64,000 nucleotides of DNA from the NCBI RefSeq assembly GCF_047511655.1, contig NC_133390.1, positions 127,029,583 to 127,093,582 of the forward strand, in the 5' to 3' direction. A program made the translations under genes and the position numbers. Origin of the DNA: Castor canadensis. Lineage: Eukaryota > Chordata > Mammalia > Rodentia > Castoridae. The notes beneath the pieces were generated by a model that saw only the letters and a list, made by a program, of their open reading frames with translations, ran no database searches and had not been told where the DNA came from. Below are positions 11,966-24,344 of the stretch, piece after piece (the stretch's first letter is position 1; every line of letters starts with the position of its first letter).

Positions 11966-12045
11966 ACTTTAGTTAACTCCTGGAGTTCTGGCTTTTGATG
12001 AAGACTTAGAACTTTCTGTGGACTTTTTTTTTTTAAGTGGTGCTA

Positions 12046-12281
12046 GGGGGCTGGGGTGTGGCCCAAGTCGTAGAGCGCCTGCCTAACAAGTTCAAGGCCC
12101 TGAGTTCAAACTCCAGTACCACCAAAATTTTTTTTTAAATAGTGGTGCTGGGATTACACACAGGGTTTCCCACGTGCTAAATTTACTTTTTTTTTTTTTT
12201 TTGGCAGTACTGGGGATTGAACTCAGGACCTCACGCTTGCTAGGCAGTTGCTCTACCACTTGAGCCACTCCACTAGCCCTA
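12046..12281. repeat. ID-like SINEs in opposite orientation
   Basis: A plus-strand copy (12,046-12,138, with TGAGTTCAAACTCCAGTACC) is followed by a small minus fragment and a good minus copy (12,187-12,281, with TTGAACTCAGGACCTCACGC). This forms an inverted SINE pair just upstream of the CMTM6 promoter. Confidence 0.82.
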
Positions 12282-12483
12282 CCATGGACTCTTGATTTAT
12301 TTCTCACTTCCCTCTGTCTTGCATCTTCCAGACATTCATTCATTTACTCTTTTTTGTGTGCCTACAGTGTGCAATCAGCCCTATTCTAGTCGCTGGAGTC
12401 ACAGCCATGTACTAACAAAAGTTGGTGCTAAAAGTAGGACAATTAATAAGCAAGTAAATCGGTTAACAAAAATTTCAGTAGTG
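12282..12483. other. Old mammal-wide repeat remnant
   Basis: CATTCATTCATTTACTC, then GTGCCTACAGTGTGCAATC and a CTGGAGTCACAGCCATGTAC segment resemble the terminal part of L2/MIR-era repeats. The family is uncertain. Confidence 0.4.
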
Positions 12484-12695
12484 CAGGGCGCTGGTGGCTC
12501 AAGCCTGTAATTCTAGCTTCTCTGGAGGTACAGATCAGGAGCATGGCGGTTTGAGGCCAGCCTGGGCAAATAGCTCACAAGACCCTAATCTCGAAAATAC
12601 CAGCCCATAAAAGGGCTGATGGAGTGACTCAAGTGGTAGAGCACCTGCCTAGCATGCATGAGGTCCTGAGTTCAAACACTAGTAACACCACGAAG
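12484..12695 (+). repeat. Composite SINE, full length
   Basis: The B1-like half (GTGGCTCAAGCCTGTAATTC) is joined to the ID-like half (GTAGAGCACCTGCCTAGCAT, then GAGTTCAAACACTAGTAAC). Positions 12,696-13,351 show no gene; 13,140-13,220 resembles an old dispersed repeat. Confidence 0.88.
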
Positions 12696-13351
12696 ATACT
12701 GATGGTCTCAATAGTGGTTCACTTTAGGATTTTTCGGCTCTGCAGTGGTACAAAATTGTCACACATTCAGAAAACACATTTTGAATTTTGAATTTTGATC
12801 TTTTCAATAAATGACATGAGAAAATCAACTATTATAAAATAGGCTTTGTGTTCAGTGATTTTTTTCCTCAAATGTGGGCCAATGTAAGTGCTCTGAGCTA
12901 ATTAAGGAAGGCTGGGCTAAGGGATACTGTTTGGTAGGCAAGGAGTGCTGTTTTAAATGTATTCACAATGTTTGATATATTTAAGCTTTGATGGGTTTAC
13001 CAAGACCTAACCCCATTGTGAGTCGAGAAGCATCTGTGATATGATGTGATGGAGATGTGTGGGTAACAGGCCATTACTTACATGGTCAAGAAAGGCATCT
13101 CTGAGGGCCACCATATTTGTGTTGAGTGAAACCCAATATTTGTGAAGGAGCCAGTATTGCAAAGATCTGGGGAGTGACCCTCATGCAGAGGGAATAGCAC
13201 GTGCAAATGTCCTGAGGACCAAGTGAGCTTAGCTCAATCTGTAACCCAAGACTGTGACTAGGGCTAATTGATGGAGAAGATCAAGAGAAGCTGGAGACAT
13301 GGGCAGAGTCCAGATAATGTAGGGGCCATGCAGATCAGGGAAAAATTTGGA

Positions 13352-13556
13352 CTTCTTTTTTTTTTTGGCGGTACTGGAGCTTGAACTCAGCCCTTTACCT
13401 TGAACCACTCCACCAGCCCTATTTTTGTGAAGAGTTTTTCGGGATAGGATCTTGCAAACTATTTCCCCAGGCTGGCTTCGAACTCTGATCCTCCTGATCT
13501 CTGCCTCCTGAGAACAGGAGCTAGGATTACAGGCATGAGCCACCAGCCCTGGCTGG
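13352..13556 (-). repeat. Composite SINE
   Basis: The T-run and inverted ID-like half come first, then the inverted B1-like half (GCTAGGATTACAGGCATGAG). Confidence 0.87.
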
Positions 13557-13624
13557 ACTTCATTTTAAGTAACTAGTTCTCAGGAAAGACTTTGAGGATT
13601 GATTCCTGCTGCCCCCCTCACTTT

Positions 13625-13730
13625 GGTTTGGGGTTTTTTTGAGACATCAGGCTGGCCTCCAGTTCTGCATCATCCTGCCTAACCCTCCCAAGTTCTGGGA
13701 TTATAGGCATGCACAACCATGCCCAGTTTA
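13625..13730 (-). repeat. B1-like SINE
   Basis: The inverted 7SL-type unit reads CAGGCTGGCCTCCAGTTC, then TGGGATTATAGGCATGCAC. Confidence 0.8.
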
Positions 13731-13854
13731 TTTGTCTCTGTCTTGTTCACCAACTACTATAGTAATCTATGTTAATTTTGTGTGAATTTAAGGGAATGTA
13801 TCAATGATGTAATTACATTTTAGCAACTGAAATTGAGGCCTTCAAGTTAGCCAT

Positions 13855-13985
13855 ACATAGGTAGGTGCTATCATTACCTACCTTTTACAGGTGAAGAAAC
13901 TAAGGCCGATAGGCTGAGTAGTATTCAAGTTCAAACATCCAGGAGCAGCTAGGATGCAGGCCTATTCTGTCTGACTCACATGCTA
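13855..13985 (-). repeat. MIR SINE, old
   Basis: The plus strand shows the reversed MIR core: TTTTACAGGTGAAGAAACTA followed by a degraded CAGCTAGGATGCAGGCC segment and CTGTCTGACTCACATGC. Confidence 0.7.
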
Positions 13986-14277
13986 GCTGCCAACCACTAA
14001 CTGCAAACCACTAAGCCTCTAACTCAGCTCCCCAGTAGATGCTCAAAACCCACAGACAGGACAAGGGCTACTGTTGCCAGCAGCCTCCACATTTATCACC
14101 CCGAACTGCCTATCTTCTTCCAGTAATAAAACAAAGGCTCCCATTCAGATGAACAGAGACAAGTGGATACAACTCTGCAGAGGCTGTGTGTACAGCCAGC
14201 AAAAGCTATCTTTCTGTCTTTGATTAAATGCACTCTAACTGTCCCCCCAGGGCCAAGCAATCACCAGATCCTCCTTT

Positions 14278-14444
14278 CTTTCCTTCTTCTTTCTTTCTCT
14301 TTCTCTCTTTTTTCTGTTTCTTTATTTCTGCCTTCCTTCCTTCCTTCCTCTCTCTTTCCTCTCATTCTCATTCTCTCTCTCTCTGTTGGGGATGGAACCC
14401 TGGGCCTCTAGCACGCTAAGTACACTGAATTACTTCTCCAGCCC
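14278..14444. repeat. CT-rich microsatellite plus ID-like remnant
   Basis: A pyrimidine tract of mixed CTTT, CTTC and CT units runs about 14,278-14,383. It is followed by a minus-strand ID-like fragment (GGGATGGAACCCTGGGCC) to 14,444. Confidence 0.8.
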
Positions 14445-16659
14445 ACAGTCACCAATTCTACCCAATAAAAGGAGGTTACTGTGTTCACCAGTGTTACTGT
14501 TGTGCCCTATTGAGTCTTCAAGTCATCACCATCCCAAACTGAAGACTATGATATCTGACATTTCCTTTGAAATTCATCCAAAAGAAAAAGAAGTTGGGCT
14601 AATGACTAGAGAGATGGGTGAAAGATAGAACCCCTTATGAAGCAGCTATGGTCACATGCTAAGGGAAAGTAGAGTATACAGGTGTGCACTGCACAACAAT
14701 TCCAACTTTTCAAAAGGAAATACTGGTGGAAGGAAATTACAAAGGAACCGAGACAGGAGAAAAGAACAAACTCTCTCAAGACCTTGGTTTATTTAGGATG
14801 AACTCGACCACTCTCTTAGGGCTGTCTGCTTCTCTTTGCATTTAGAGGAAGGTAAGAATTTAGCCTGTGAAAAACTTCAGGGTGAATAGGAATCATCTGT
14901 AAAATTAATTAAAAATCAGCTTTCTTGGAGATCCAGGCCTCAAGATTCTGAATTTGAGTGGAACATGGGAATATACTTTTGAAACAAGCTCTTCTGCCCT
15001 GAATGAAAGAATGGAAGACAGTTTGTGGTAGGCAGCAGGTAATTTCCTTTGCCCTGATTTGGGGGTGCTCCTAGTTAGACATAGATTATGCCTTGTGTTT
15101 TCTTAATAAATTAAAGACCAAATAAAGATTTCAGGGCTTTTCTTATATAGGGAAACCCTCAACTGGGTGCATCTTCACAGAAAACTGTCACTGTCATTAA
15201 TAAACAAACAAACTGAATAGTCAAATGGTGATATTCACCACATCAAAAATGAAAAACCTTATTTATGCTGAAAAGATGAACCAAAAAGAAGAAAGGAGCA
15301 TGCATTTTATTTAGGTTTAAAGAGTATTTACTTTTATTCTTTAACATCATTTAATATTTTTTAAATGAGAGGAAAAAAACATTCACGAGAAGAGATAGAC
15401 TGGGAAAATACAATTTGATGGGATGTTAGACATTCAAAGGATAACTTGATGCAGTTTCTCAGTTGAGAGTTTAATTTTTTAGCAGATCCTACTCAAAATT
15501 TCACTGACTCATCTATGTTAGCAAGGTTAGGCAACAATGTGTGGATATAAATTGGATTGTGGATGCTGTCCTAAGATGAGGCCACAGAAATGTCCACACA
15601 GGACCATGTCACTAAATAAAATGTGCTATGTGCCATAAAAGATGTAGGAACTTACACCAAAGAGAAGTGACTTTCAGCTCGAAGGACCAGTACAGTGGAG
15701 CTAATTCAAGCTGGGGTTACACAATGCTTGGGTTCAGACATGCAGAAACAGAACAGAGGTTTTTCAGGCAGACAGGCCAAATGGAGGACCAAGAAAGTAC
15801 ACATGAATGGAGAGGAAGAAGGACAGTCAGCTTGAAGATAAGCTTGAGGTCAAATTCTGGAGGGCCTTTGAAATTAAGCTGAGGAACTGTGTCTCACCAC
15901 TATCATTGGGTCATGAGGAGCCACCAAAGGGCTTGGGGGAGGGTGACTGAAGTGCCGGAGGGTCTTCTGTGGGGCTTGAGCAACAAGCCTTGAGCAAATT
16001 GGATTAGTTATGAAGATCCAGATAGGAGCTGTTGTACAATTCAGGAGAGCAGGAACAGAGCCTTAGTCTATAACAGTAGCTGTGGAAATAGAGTAGAGGG
16101 GACAGCTCCAAGAGAAGCTGGGAGATGAAACCATAATGAGTGTGGGGACTGCTTTGTTTTGGGAGTAAGGGAGGATTTGGAACAGGTGCTCAGGGTTCAA
16201 GTCCACGAACCCAGAAGATAGGAGGGTAATGACAAAGTTAAGGAAGAACTAACTCTTGCAGATGTCAAAGTATAAATTTCAAAAACTTAAAAGTACAAGA
16301 ATATAATGATATGTCGATGCCTTATCTAACTTATTAGTAGTCAAAAGGATGTAAAACTGATTTAGAGAATCACACATCACAGTGTGTGTGTGCGCGCACG
16401 TGCTTCTGTGTGTATTTGATGAAAGAAAAAAAGTAATGCTGGAATAAATTCAAAACTGGTTAAATGGTCTACTGGATAATAAAATGGTCAGCTTTGTGTT
16501 TAACGCTACAAAAAAGAAATAATTTTCATCTCTGTTAGACAAAAGTCATTTGCAATTTATCAATCTTCTATAATTAATATCTTAATAGTAGAGCCTGGGT
16601 CCAACTCAATAATGTAAGAAAAATGATCTTTTCTATCAAAGCATTTATTCCCCTCTTAG
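14445..16659. other. Intergenic, no gene seen
   Basis: Apart from a GTGTGTGTGCGCGCACGTGC run near 16,382 and purine-rich old-repeat-like sequence at 15,760-16,250, nothing is recognisable. The open frame at 15,628-15,882 lacks coding support. Confidence 0.5.
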
Positions 16660-17010
16660 ATTACTTAACAATTCCTCAGGTCGCCATCTTAGGTGACTTG
16701 CATGTTTAAAGGGTCCTTGCTTCTTCTCCTGGATTCCTGTACAACTCTATTGTCCGCCCTAACCCATCCCCCAAGCCTTTTAGCCAATCAAGGGAGACTG
16801 TGAACCTTTGACCTGAACAAATCCCAGGTGAGGGGCAGGTGCAACTGTGTCAGAGATATAAGGAGCCATTGTCAGGCATTTTGTGCTTGCATGTTGCTTA
16901 GCAGGAGTGAGCACATGCTTGCACCCTCTTGATCAAGAGAAAATTGACTTGTCAAGATTTTCTGTCTCTTGAGTGTCTGTTTTTGGCACCAGAGGGTTAC
17001 TAATTCCAAC
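16660..17010 (+). mobile_element. Possible LTR remnant
   Basis: A CCAATCA-type box near 16,783, a TATAAGG box at 16,857 and a C-rich U3-like region before them suggest a retroviral LTR read on the plus strand, ending near TTCCAACA at 17,009. Boundaries and family are not established. Confidence 0.4.
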
Positions 17011-17085
17011 AATAATAAATACTAACTCACTACCATTCCCTATATCACACAATGACTCTTGGGAGGTGTTGATAAACCATGCTCT

Positions 17086-18041
17086 CAATCGGGTTGACAA
17101 ACTTTTTCTGTAAAGGGCCACATAATTAGGTATTGTAGGCTTTGAGAACCATAGATGTCTGTTGCAACTCCTCATTTCAGTGTGTTATAAAATGAAAACA
17201 GCTATGGATAATACACAAACAAATGTATGTGGTTGTGTTCCATTTGTGTTCCAATAACACACTATAAAAACAGGTAGTGTGGACCTGGCAGAGTGGCTCA
17301 AGTGGTAGAGTCCCTGCCTACCTAGCGTGAGGCCCTGAGTTCAAACCCCAGTATTGCAAACAAAGCAAAGCAAAACAAAACAAAAACAGGCAGTGGGGGA
17401 GGCCTGACTTTGGGGAGTCTCAACACTCCTCAAAGTTGAATGGAAAAATAATGGTAACAAACAGGAAAGAGATTCATTCAGTATAGCCATGCTAGGAAGA
17501 CAAGAGCAAACAAGCATAGTCATTTCTATCTTCATGGTCAGCCCTGTCTTCGGGGTACTGAAAAGAACCCTAGGATTCTATAAGGGAACAATTGGGATAA
17601 GGGACAAGGGTATGTATAGTTAAGCCACCTTGGTCAAACTGCAGTCTGGTTAATCATTATTTCAGGTCTGATTCTGGGAGGCCCTGATGGTTCAGGGAAG
17701 TCATTGTTACTTAGGAAGCAAGTGGGCAACAAACCCCAATCATGAGATGATTGATTGCTCCTGTTTAGGGGCAGGCCTAGTTCCCACAGGGCAGCCCTAT
17801 CATGATCTGCCTGCAAGGCTCAAGTCTTGCCGTTCGTGGAATCTGGAATAGGAGTCTTATCCAAAGTTTTAAGTAGTGAAGGAGACAAACAAAATGAAGG
17901 CAGGGCTGCCAAACTTTTATCTTGGTTTTAATTACCCACCAGACATCTGCAGACCCAAGTGAAGAGCAGACTTTTTTAGCAGAAGAAACCTCTAAAGTCC
18001 CTTTTCCAGATTGGCTCACAAACCATGGTTGCTGACCACTG
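17086..18041 (+). mobile_element. hAT-Charlie MITE split by two insertions
   Basis: The element begins TTGACAAACTTTTTCTGTAA and is recognisable to 17,279. It resumes at 17,396-17,411 after a SINE. Its terminal TTGGCTCACAAACC and GCTGACCACTG are displaced to 18,011-18,041. The 600-bp segment 17,412-18,010 is therefore foreign to it; I cannot name it. Confidence 0.6.
17280..17381 (+). repeat. ID-like SINE with target-site duplication
   Basis: A full ID-like unit (GAGTTCAAACCCCAGTATTG, CAAAG/CAAAA tail) is flanked by 14-bp direct repeats, AAAAACAGGTAGTG at 17,266 and AAAAACAGGCAGTG at 17,382, with one mismatch. It sits inside the hAT element. Confidence 0.9.
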
Positions 18042-18049
18042 CTCTGGTT

Positions 18050-18195
18050 CAGTAGTTGTCAAACTTCAGTGCTCACCTGAATCACCTAGGCTTATTAAAG
18101 CAGATTGTACCCTAGAGTTTCTGACTCACTAGATTGCAGGTGGAACCAGGTGATGCTGCTGGTGATGGTCGAGGAGATGCACTGTGAGAACCACT
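18050..18195 (+). mobile_element. MER5A-type hAT MITE
   Basis: It starts CAGTAGTTGTCAAACTTCAG, has CACCTGAATCACCTAGGC and AGGTGATGCTGCTGG, and ends GTGAGAACCACT. This is the recognised MER5A order. It abuts the preceding hAT element. Confidence 0.8.
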
Positions 18196-19310
18196 TCTCC
18201 AACAAGACATCAGAAGGGCGCTCAGTAATCCTTTTCCCTTATTTCTGGGTGTTGGATTGCCTTCAAAGGGAAGGACTGACTGAGGTCAGGGGGCTGAGGC
18301 ATGAAGAGGCGTTTGTAGCAAATAGTTTCAAATATGGATCTGGAGCATTGGCCAAATAAACCACTGGGGACTAACTAGAACTAAATAGCTACAGCCATAA
18401 ATAGATGGCAGAGACGAACCTCTATTTTTCTTTTTTCTCCCCACAAGGATGAACCCACAGAAAGTAGAGGATTTGGGTAAGAACTTTGGAGGAGTGGGAG
18501 AAAAGATGAGGTGAGGCCAGGGAAGTAAGGAGTGGTTAGGGAGCAGGGGGAGGACACAGGAAGCAGTGTCACCAAGGCGTATTTAATCAATCTTTCCAAA
18601 CTCATAGAGTGGTCAAGGGAGCCAGATAAGCAAAGAAGTTTGGCTCCAGACCAAGGGATGGTGGCTTACTAAAGCTAAAGCAAATAGCACACTCTACCCA
18701 ATCTTTCTTTAGCCAGCAGAGGGCCACAGAGGCAAATGAATGCTAAGAATGACTTTTGTTTTAGGCTTCTACATGGACCAGCATGGGGAGTTCAATCCTA
18801 AATGGTATTAGGAGAAAGAAAAGACTGTGGATCACTTAGTTTGATCATGCAGTGAGAAAAGCAGTAAGAAAGGTGGAAGCTTCTGGGTACCGGGGAGGCA
18901 CCTTGGGGTTTGGATGAGAGGGAGTTCATGTGACTACCAGCTAAGCTTAATTAACATAAATCCTGTCTGAAAGTAGGCACCATAACATATAGATAGAAAT
19001 CAATCTTAGATTTTTCCTTCTCACTGATTAGATTTTATGTGTTGACAGCATGAAGCATTGATAAAAGTTCCAGAAGTAAAATCATAGAAAAATGTAATAC
19101 TTCCAAGTGTGGCTCAGCTTCTGTCCCTGTCATCCACTCCTGCCCTACCCTTCCTTACAGGTAACAAAGTTGGTTAGTTTCTGGCTATCTTTTCCTGTGT
19201 TTCTTTAGTAGAAAGAGACAGATGCAGAAGTATATATGTGAGTACGTGTGTGTGTGTGTGTTCTAGTATTTCTTATTTTCATTTTTCAACATATCCTGAA
19301 ATTTACTTAT
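18196..19310. other. Intergenic, no gene seen
   Basis: This is mixed sequence with a (GT)n run at 19,243-19,261. No gene or clear repeat beyond that was recognised. Confidence 0.5.
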
Positions 19311-19541
19311 ATCTTTTTTTTTTTTTTTGGTGGTATTGGGGTTTGAATTATGGGCTTTACGCTTGCAAAGCAGGCACTCTACTGCTGGAGCCATTTTGTT
19401 CTGGCTGTTTCTTGTTGTTGTTGTTGTTTTGGAGAAAGGGTCTCTAAAACTACTTGCCCAGGCTGGCCTCCATCTGTGATCATCCAATCTCAGCCTTTCA
19501 AGTAGCCAGAATTACAGGTGTGAGCCACTGGGACCCAGCCC
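19311..19541 (-). repeat. Composite SINE
   Basis: The T-run, inverted ID-like half and inverted B1-like half (TAGCCAGAATTACAGGTGTG) are all present, with a TTG trinucleotide run near 19,411 between the halves. Confidence 0.85.
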
Positions 19542-19575
19542 AATTTCATATCTTAATACATCATGTAGTACTTCA

Positions 19576-20051
19576 TTGTGTTGGGTCTGGAGACCAAAGG
19601 CAGATGAGTGAGTATCCCATCCCCCTATGGAGAGCACTATCATTCCTGTACCCTAAGGAGTTGTAAATCTGCATTTCTGCATCCTAAAGAGGAGATACAG
19701 GGTCTTATAGATCTGCTATGGGGCTGATGAGCAAAATGCTGTCAAGATTGTTTCCCTCTGCCCCCGAAACAAGGAGCAAACCAAACCAGTTCACCTAAGA
19801 AAGCCCGCAAATCCACAGCCAATGAAAAGAACCCACCTAATGAAGAGTTAAAACGTCCATTAAAAACTCCAGCCTTTACCTGAGCAGAGAGCTACCAGAC
19901 TCCGGGCTCCACTGCACTGCTCTAGCTGTAGCCTTTCCTTTCTCTCTAATAAATCCCACTTCATATACCAGCTTTGGCTCACAAGTCAATCAGCCACCTC
20001 ACGAGCCAGTTCCCTGGTTTGTGAAGGCAAGGACCCTACATTCCGGTAACA
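19576..20051 (+). mobile_element. Solo LTR, 476 bp, with 5-bp target duplication
   Basis: The element runs from TGTGTTGGGTCTGG to CCGGTAACA and is flanked on both sides by CTTCA (19,571-19,575 and 20,052-20,056). It contains an AATAAA signal near 19,949. No coding sequence or second LTR is nearby, which suggests LTR-LTR recombination. It lies within an old L1 fragment. The ERV class is not determined. Confidence 0.75.
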
Positions 20052-20056
20052 CTTCA

Positions 20057-21600
20057 AACCGGCATGTAAAAATTGTGTGGCTGTACCACAATTTGTTTAA
20101 TTGCCAATGTGCAGACATTTAGGTTGTTTAGATGATTTCACAATTACAAATAATACCACAATGCATAATCTGAGAATTGCATTCTCAGATACATGTGTAA
20201 CCTTAAGACAAGCTGAGTTCTATAGCACGTGTCACTGGGTCCAGCCATGAGAACTCATTTTTAAAGACTGATTTGTACATATCATGAAATTCACCCTTTA
20301 GAAGTGTACAGGGCAGTAGTTTTTATGTAAATCTTTTTTTGGGGGGGTGGTACTGGGGTTTGAACTCTAGGCCTCATGCTTGCTAGCCATTCTACCACTT
20401 GAGCCACACTGACAGCCCATGTCAGAGGGTTTTAGTGTATAAACAAGATTGTACATCTGCCTCCACCAAGTAATTCCTGAGCATTTTCACTAACCCCAAA
20501 ATTAGCCTCATTTCCCCCTCCCCCTGGCTACCACTTATCTATTGTCTCAGTGGATTTGCTTATTCTGCACATTATTATTATGATGTGGCTTTTTGTGATT
20601 GGCTTCTTCCACTTCTGATAGTGTTTTCATGGTTTGCTCATATCATAGCATACATCAATGCCTCATTCCTTTTAATGGCCAAAGAATATTCTGGACATGC
20701 CACATTTTGTTTATTCGTCTACTGATGAATATTTGGGTCATTTCTACCTCTTGGCTATTATGAATAATGCTACTATGAACATTTGTATACAACTTTCTAT
20801 GAGCACATTATTCTCATTTGTTTGGTACATACCTTGAAGTGGAGTTAATTACTGACTTAGAGATAGCTGTATGTTTACCTCATGAGGAATCACCAAGCTG
20901 TTTTCCAAAGCAGTTGCCCCATTTTATTTCCATCAGCAATGGTTGGGGATTCTAATTTCTTCACATCCTTGCCAACACTTGTTAATTTTTAATTTCAGCC
21001 ATACTAATGGCTGTGAAGTGGTACCTCATTAAGGATTCGATTTGCATATCCTTAGAGACCGGGCAGGGCAAGTGTCTTTTCATATGCTTATTTGCCATTT
21101 TTGTGTCTTCTTTGGAGAAATGTGGACTCAAATGTTTTGATTTTTTTTTTTTTTTTTTTGGTGATACTGTAGATCACCAAAGAACTCAGGGCCTTGCACT
21201 TGCTAAGCAAGTGCTCTACCACGCAAGCCATGCCTCCAGTCCTTTTGCTTCTAGTTTATTGTTTTGAAATAAGAATCTCACACTCACTCTTGCCCAGGTC
21301 CCAGATCAGCCTTGGATTGAGATCCTCCTTTTTCTGCCTCCTAAGTAGCTGGAACTACAAGCCATGGCTGGCTTGTTGAAATAGTCTCACTAACTTTTGC
21401 CTGGGCTGATCTTGAACTGTGATCCTCTTGTCTCGGCCTCTGGAGTACTTGGGATTACAGACATGTGCCACCACATCTGACTTTTGTTCATTTTAAAAAT
21501 GGGCTATTTGTCTTATTATTGAATTGTAAGGGTTCTTGATATATTCTGTACTAAACCCTTATCAAATATATGACCTGCAAATATTTTCTCTGAGGAATTC
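20057..21600 (-). mobile_element. Old L1M 3' fragment, interrupted
   Basis: The plus strand shows reversed L1 3' sequence, such as GCCACATTTTGTTTATTCGT and TGGCTATTATGAATAATGC, then resumes at 21,490 (TTGTAAGGGTTCTTGATATA). It is broken by an ID-like SINE at 20,334-20,419 and a SINE cluster at 21,141-21,481. The solo LTR at 19,576 appears inserted into its left part. Confidence 0.78.
21141..21481 (-). repeat. ID-like plus tandem B1-like SINEs
   Basis: A long T-run precedes an inverted ID-like unit, then two B1-like segments (GCCTCCTAAGTAGCTGGAAC and TTGGGATTACAGACATGTGC). The arrangement is inserted into the L1M fragment. Confidence 0.82.
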
Positions 21601-21756
21601 TCGTGAGTGCTTTGGAAAAACTGCTTGGCGTTATCTACTAAAGCTGAATACATACATAGCCTATGGACCCAACAATCCAGGTTCAGTATCAACAATTACA
21701 GGTTGAGTAGTATCTCTTATCTAGTATGAAACCAAACACGTCTTGGGATTTGGATT

Positions 21757-22118
21757 TTTTTTTGCACTGGGATTTGAACTAGGGCCTCATGTTTGTTCAG
21801 CAGGCACAATGCCATTTAGCAACATTCCAGCCCTTTTTTGCTTTAGTTATTTTTCAGATAGGGTCTTGTATTTTTTGACCAGGGCTGGCCTTAGATGGCA
21901 ATCTCACATAGCTGGTATTACAGGCATGTACCACCACACCTGGCTTATTTGTTTAAATGGGGGTCTTGCTAATGTTTTGCCTGGTCTGGCCTTGAACCGA
22001 AATCCTCCCAAACTCAACCTCCCAAGTAGCTGGAATTACAAGCATGAGCCACTGCACCAGGCTCTAGATCTTGCACTTACTGGGCAGGCACTCCACCACT
22101 GAGTCATGCTTCCAGTCC
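21757..22118 (-). repeat. SINE cluster (ID-like and B1-like)
   Basis: An inverted ID-like fragment (GGGATTTGAACTAGGGCC) is followed by two inverted B1-like segments and a second ID-like fragment (GGCACTCCACCACTGAGTCA). Confidence 0.8.
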
Positions 22119-23105
22119 TTGAACACTTTATTTTTGATTTGTTAATATATGCATATGTATATATGAGATATCTTGGGGAAGGGAACAAAGTCTGAACACA
22201 AAATTGGCTTATATTTATATATATCTTATATACCTACCCTGAAGATAATCTCATACAAGATTACCTTTTAAAATAATTTTATTCAAGAAACAAAAAGTTT
22301 CATGAGGTGGCATTTTCCACTTGTGGCATTGTATTTCAGGTTTTGGATTTGCAGATCAATGGTACTCAACTTGCATACCCAACAGAAGTGAAAACGTGTT
22401 TTCCCCAAGACAGTCAAATGTTGTTCACAATAGTACTGTTCTTAATAGCACCCGAAAAACTGAAAACTATCCAGATATCCTGCAGCAGGCTGAGAAACAG
22501 TTGTAGACAAATATGTCTACAACCTGGTCACCGGCACCTGTTACCTGACTTCACACAGGGATTTGCAGCTGTGACTGAGGGTCGTGAGAAGCTGAAGTAA
22601 GATTTTCTTCTGTACATAAGGGGTTTGGACGTGTTACTCTCCCTAACAAGAAAAAAGCTGAAGAAAAATAAAAATTCACAGCTCTTCTTACATCTGTCAA
22701 CAAAGAAAGGCCACAGGTAAGGCCCCCTAAGTTGGAGAGACAGGCCATCATGATTTGGCAGAGCAGAACCCCTGGGCAGAGACCTCTGCAGAGGTCAGGA
22801 AGATCTGAAGTGTAAGTGAATAGCTGAGGCTCCTTGTGAACAAAACATCAGGGCTGCAGTCCATGAGTTACCCACACAAGTTTTTGACTTTCACCTCCAG
22901 GAGCTCAGCAGCTTCTCACAGGGAAGACCAGAGAAAAATCCCCTCTGCTTCTGGAATCAAGGGGAAAATAACCATTTGAAATCATCCAAAGTACTCTGTT
23001 CTCCTCATTGAGGTTTGTCTTCAGGAAAGATTATTTCCCATAGCCTAAGCTCATGGAAGGAAATCCCAACCCCAGGTCCCTCCAGCCCTCCAGCTCCATG
23101 AAAAG
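22119..23105 (+). other. Intergenic with short L1M remnant
   Basis: About 22,370-22,500 reads like plus-strand L1M 3' sequence (AATAGTACTGTTCTTAATAG, then AAACTATCCAGATATCCTGC). The rest shows no recognisable gene. Confidence 0.5.
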
Positions 23106-23197
23106 CTGCAGGGCTATGGCTCAAGAAGTAGGGCGCATGCTTTGCGAGGTGGAAGTCCTGAGTTAAACCCAGTCCCACCCCCCCAAAAAAAAAAACA
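23106..23197 (+). repeat. ID-like SINE, diverged
   Basis: GGCTATGGCTCAAGAAGTAG and a mutated B-box (GAGTTAAACCCAGTCCC) precede a C-run and A-run. Confidence 0.75.
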
Positions 23198-23599
23198 AGC
23201 AGAATCAGATATGACAGGGACTTTGACAGTATCAGAACAAGAATTTAAAGCAACTATCATAAATATGCTAAAGACTCTAAGGGAAAAAGTAGATAACATG
23301 CAAGAAGAAACAGGCAATACAAGCAGAGAGATTGGAATTCTGAGTCTTTGGTCCTGGAGTGGGGAATATTAGGTAGTAGTTAGCCATGAGTGATGGATGA
23401 GCCAGGATCGATGGATGAGGTGATAGGGAAATTATATTATTTTAATAAATATTAAAAGGGCCAGATTCAGTCATCAAAACTAGAAAGTAAAATCTAAAAA
23501 GTCAGAACAGCTAGGGACTCCCTTCCATCTCCTTTTAGATGCTAAGTTAGGAGAAGAGGGAGATTTAAAAGGTTATCTGCATCTTCCTTTCTCTCTTTC

Positions 23600-23810
23600 T
23601 TTTTCTTTTCTTTTTTTTTTTCCCAGTACTGGGGCTTGAATTCAGGGCCTGCACCTTGAGCCACTCTACCAGCCCTTTTCTGTGAAGGATTTTTTTCGAG
23701 ATAGGATCTTGCGAACTCTTTGCCTGGGCTGACTTTGAACTGCAATCCATTTAATATCTGCTTCCTGAGTAGCTAGGATTACAGGCCTGAGCCACCTGCC
23801 CCCAGCTGCC
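23600..23810 (-). repeat. Composite SINE
   Basis: A T-rich left end, inverted ID-like half (GGGGCTTGAATTCAGGGCC) and inverted B1-like half (GTAGCTAGGATTACAGGCC) are present. Confidence 0.85.
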
Positions 23811-24164
23811 TTTCTCTGAGATATTAACAAGCCGTTAGACTCCTTGGCTAAGTGGAGGGGCAAAAAGAACAGAAGGCTGTCTAGCAAAAGGAAGTCCTAA
23901 GGCAAACATACTGTCCCTGTGCTTTGAGTAGGCCTGAATGACACCTCAGTGTTTTAGCACTTATCTTAGCCACCCAGATCCAGCATGTTAGTGACCATGT
24001 GTGTTCCAGCTCAGAAAGTACAAGAATAGAGATGAAGACCACCATTTTGAGTCTTCAGTCCCATTTTCTTCATGAGGAAATGTTTCTCTCTTTTTCCTTA
24101 TTTCTCCTTACTTTTATCCTGTTCCTTTCCTAATAAACTTTACCATTACTTTAAAAAAAAAAAT

Positions 24165-24335
24165 AAGCAAGATGAATGCCCAAAAACTACATATAGGCAT
24201 ATCATATTCAAGCTGCAGAAAAATTTAAAAATAAAGAAAAAAAAATCTTAAAAACAGCCAGAGTAAAAAGAAGTGCTTATAGAGGAACAAAACGTTACAT
24301 CTGACTTATCTTCACAAGCCATGCACGGGGATAAG
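24165..24335 (+). mobile_element. Old L1 fragment
   Basis: AACTACATATAGGCATATCA, CTTAAAAACAGCCAGAGTAA and GTTACATCTGACTTATCTTC follow the order of a known L1 ORF2/3' segment. It is short and degraded. Confidence 0.55.
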
Positions 24336-24344
24336 ATTTGAAGA

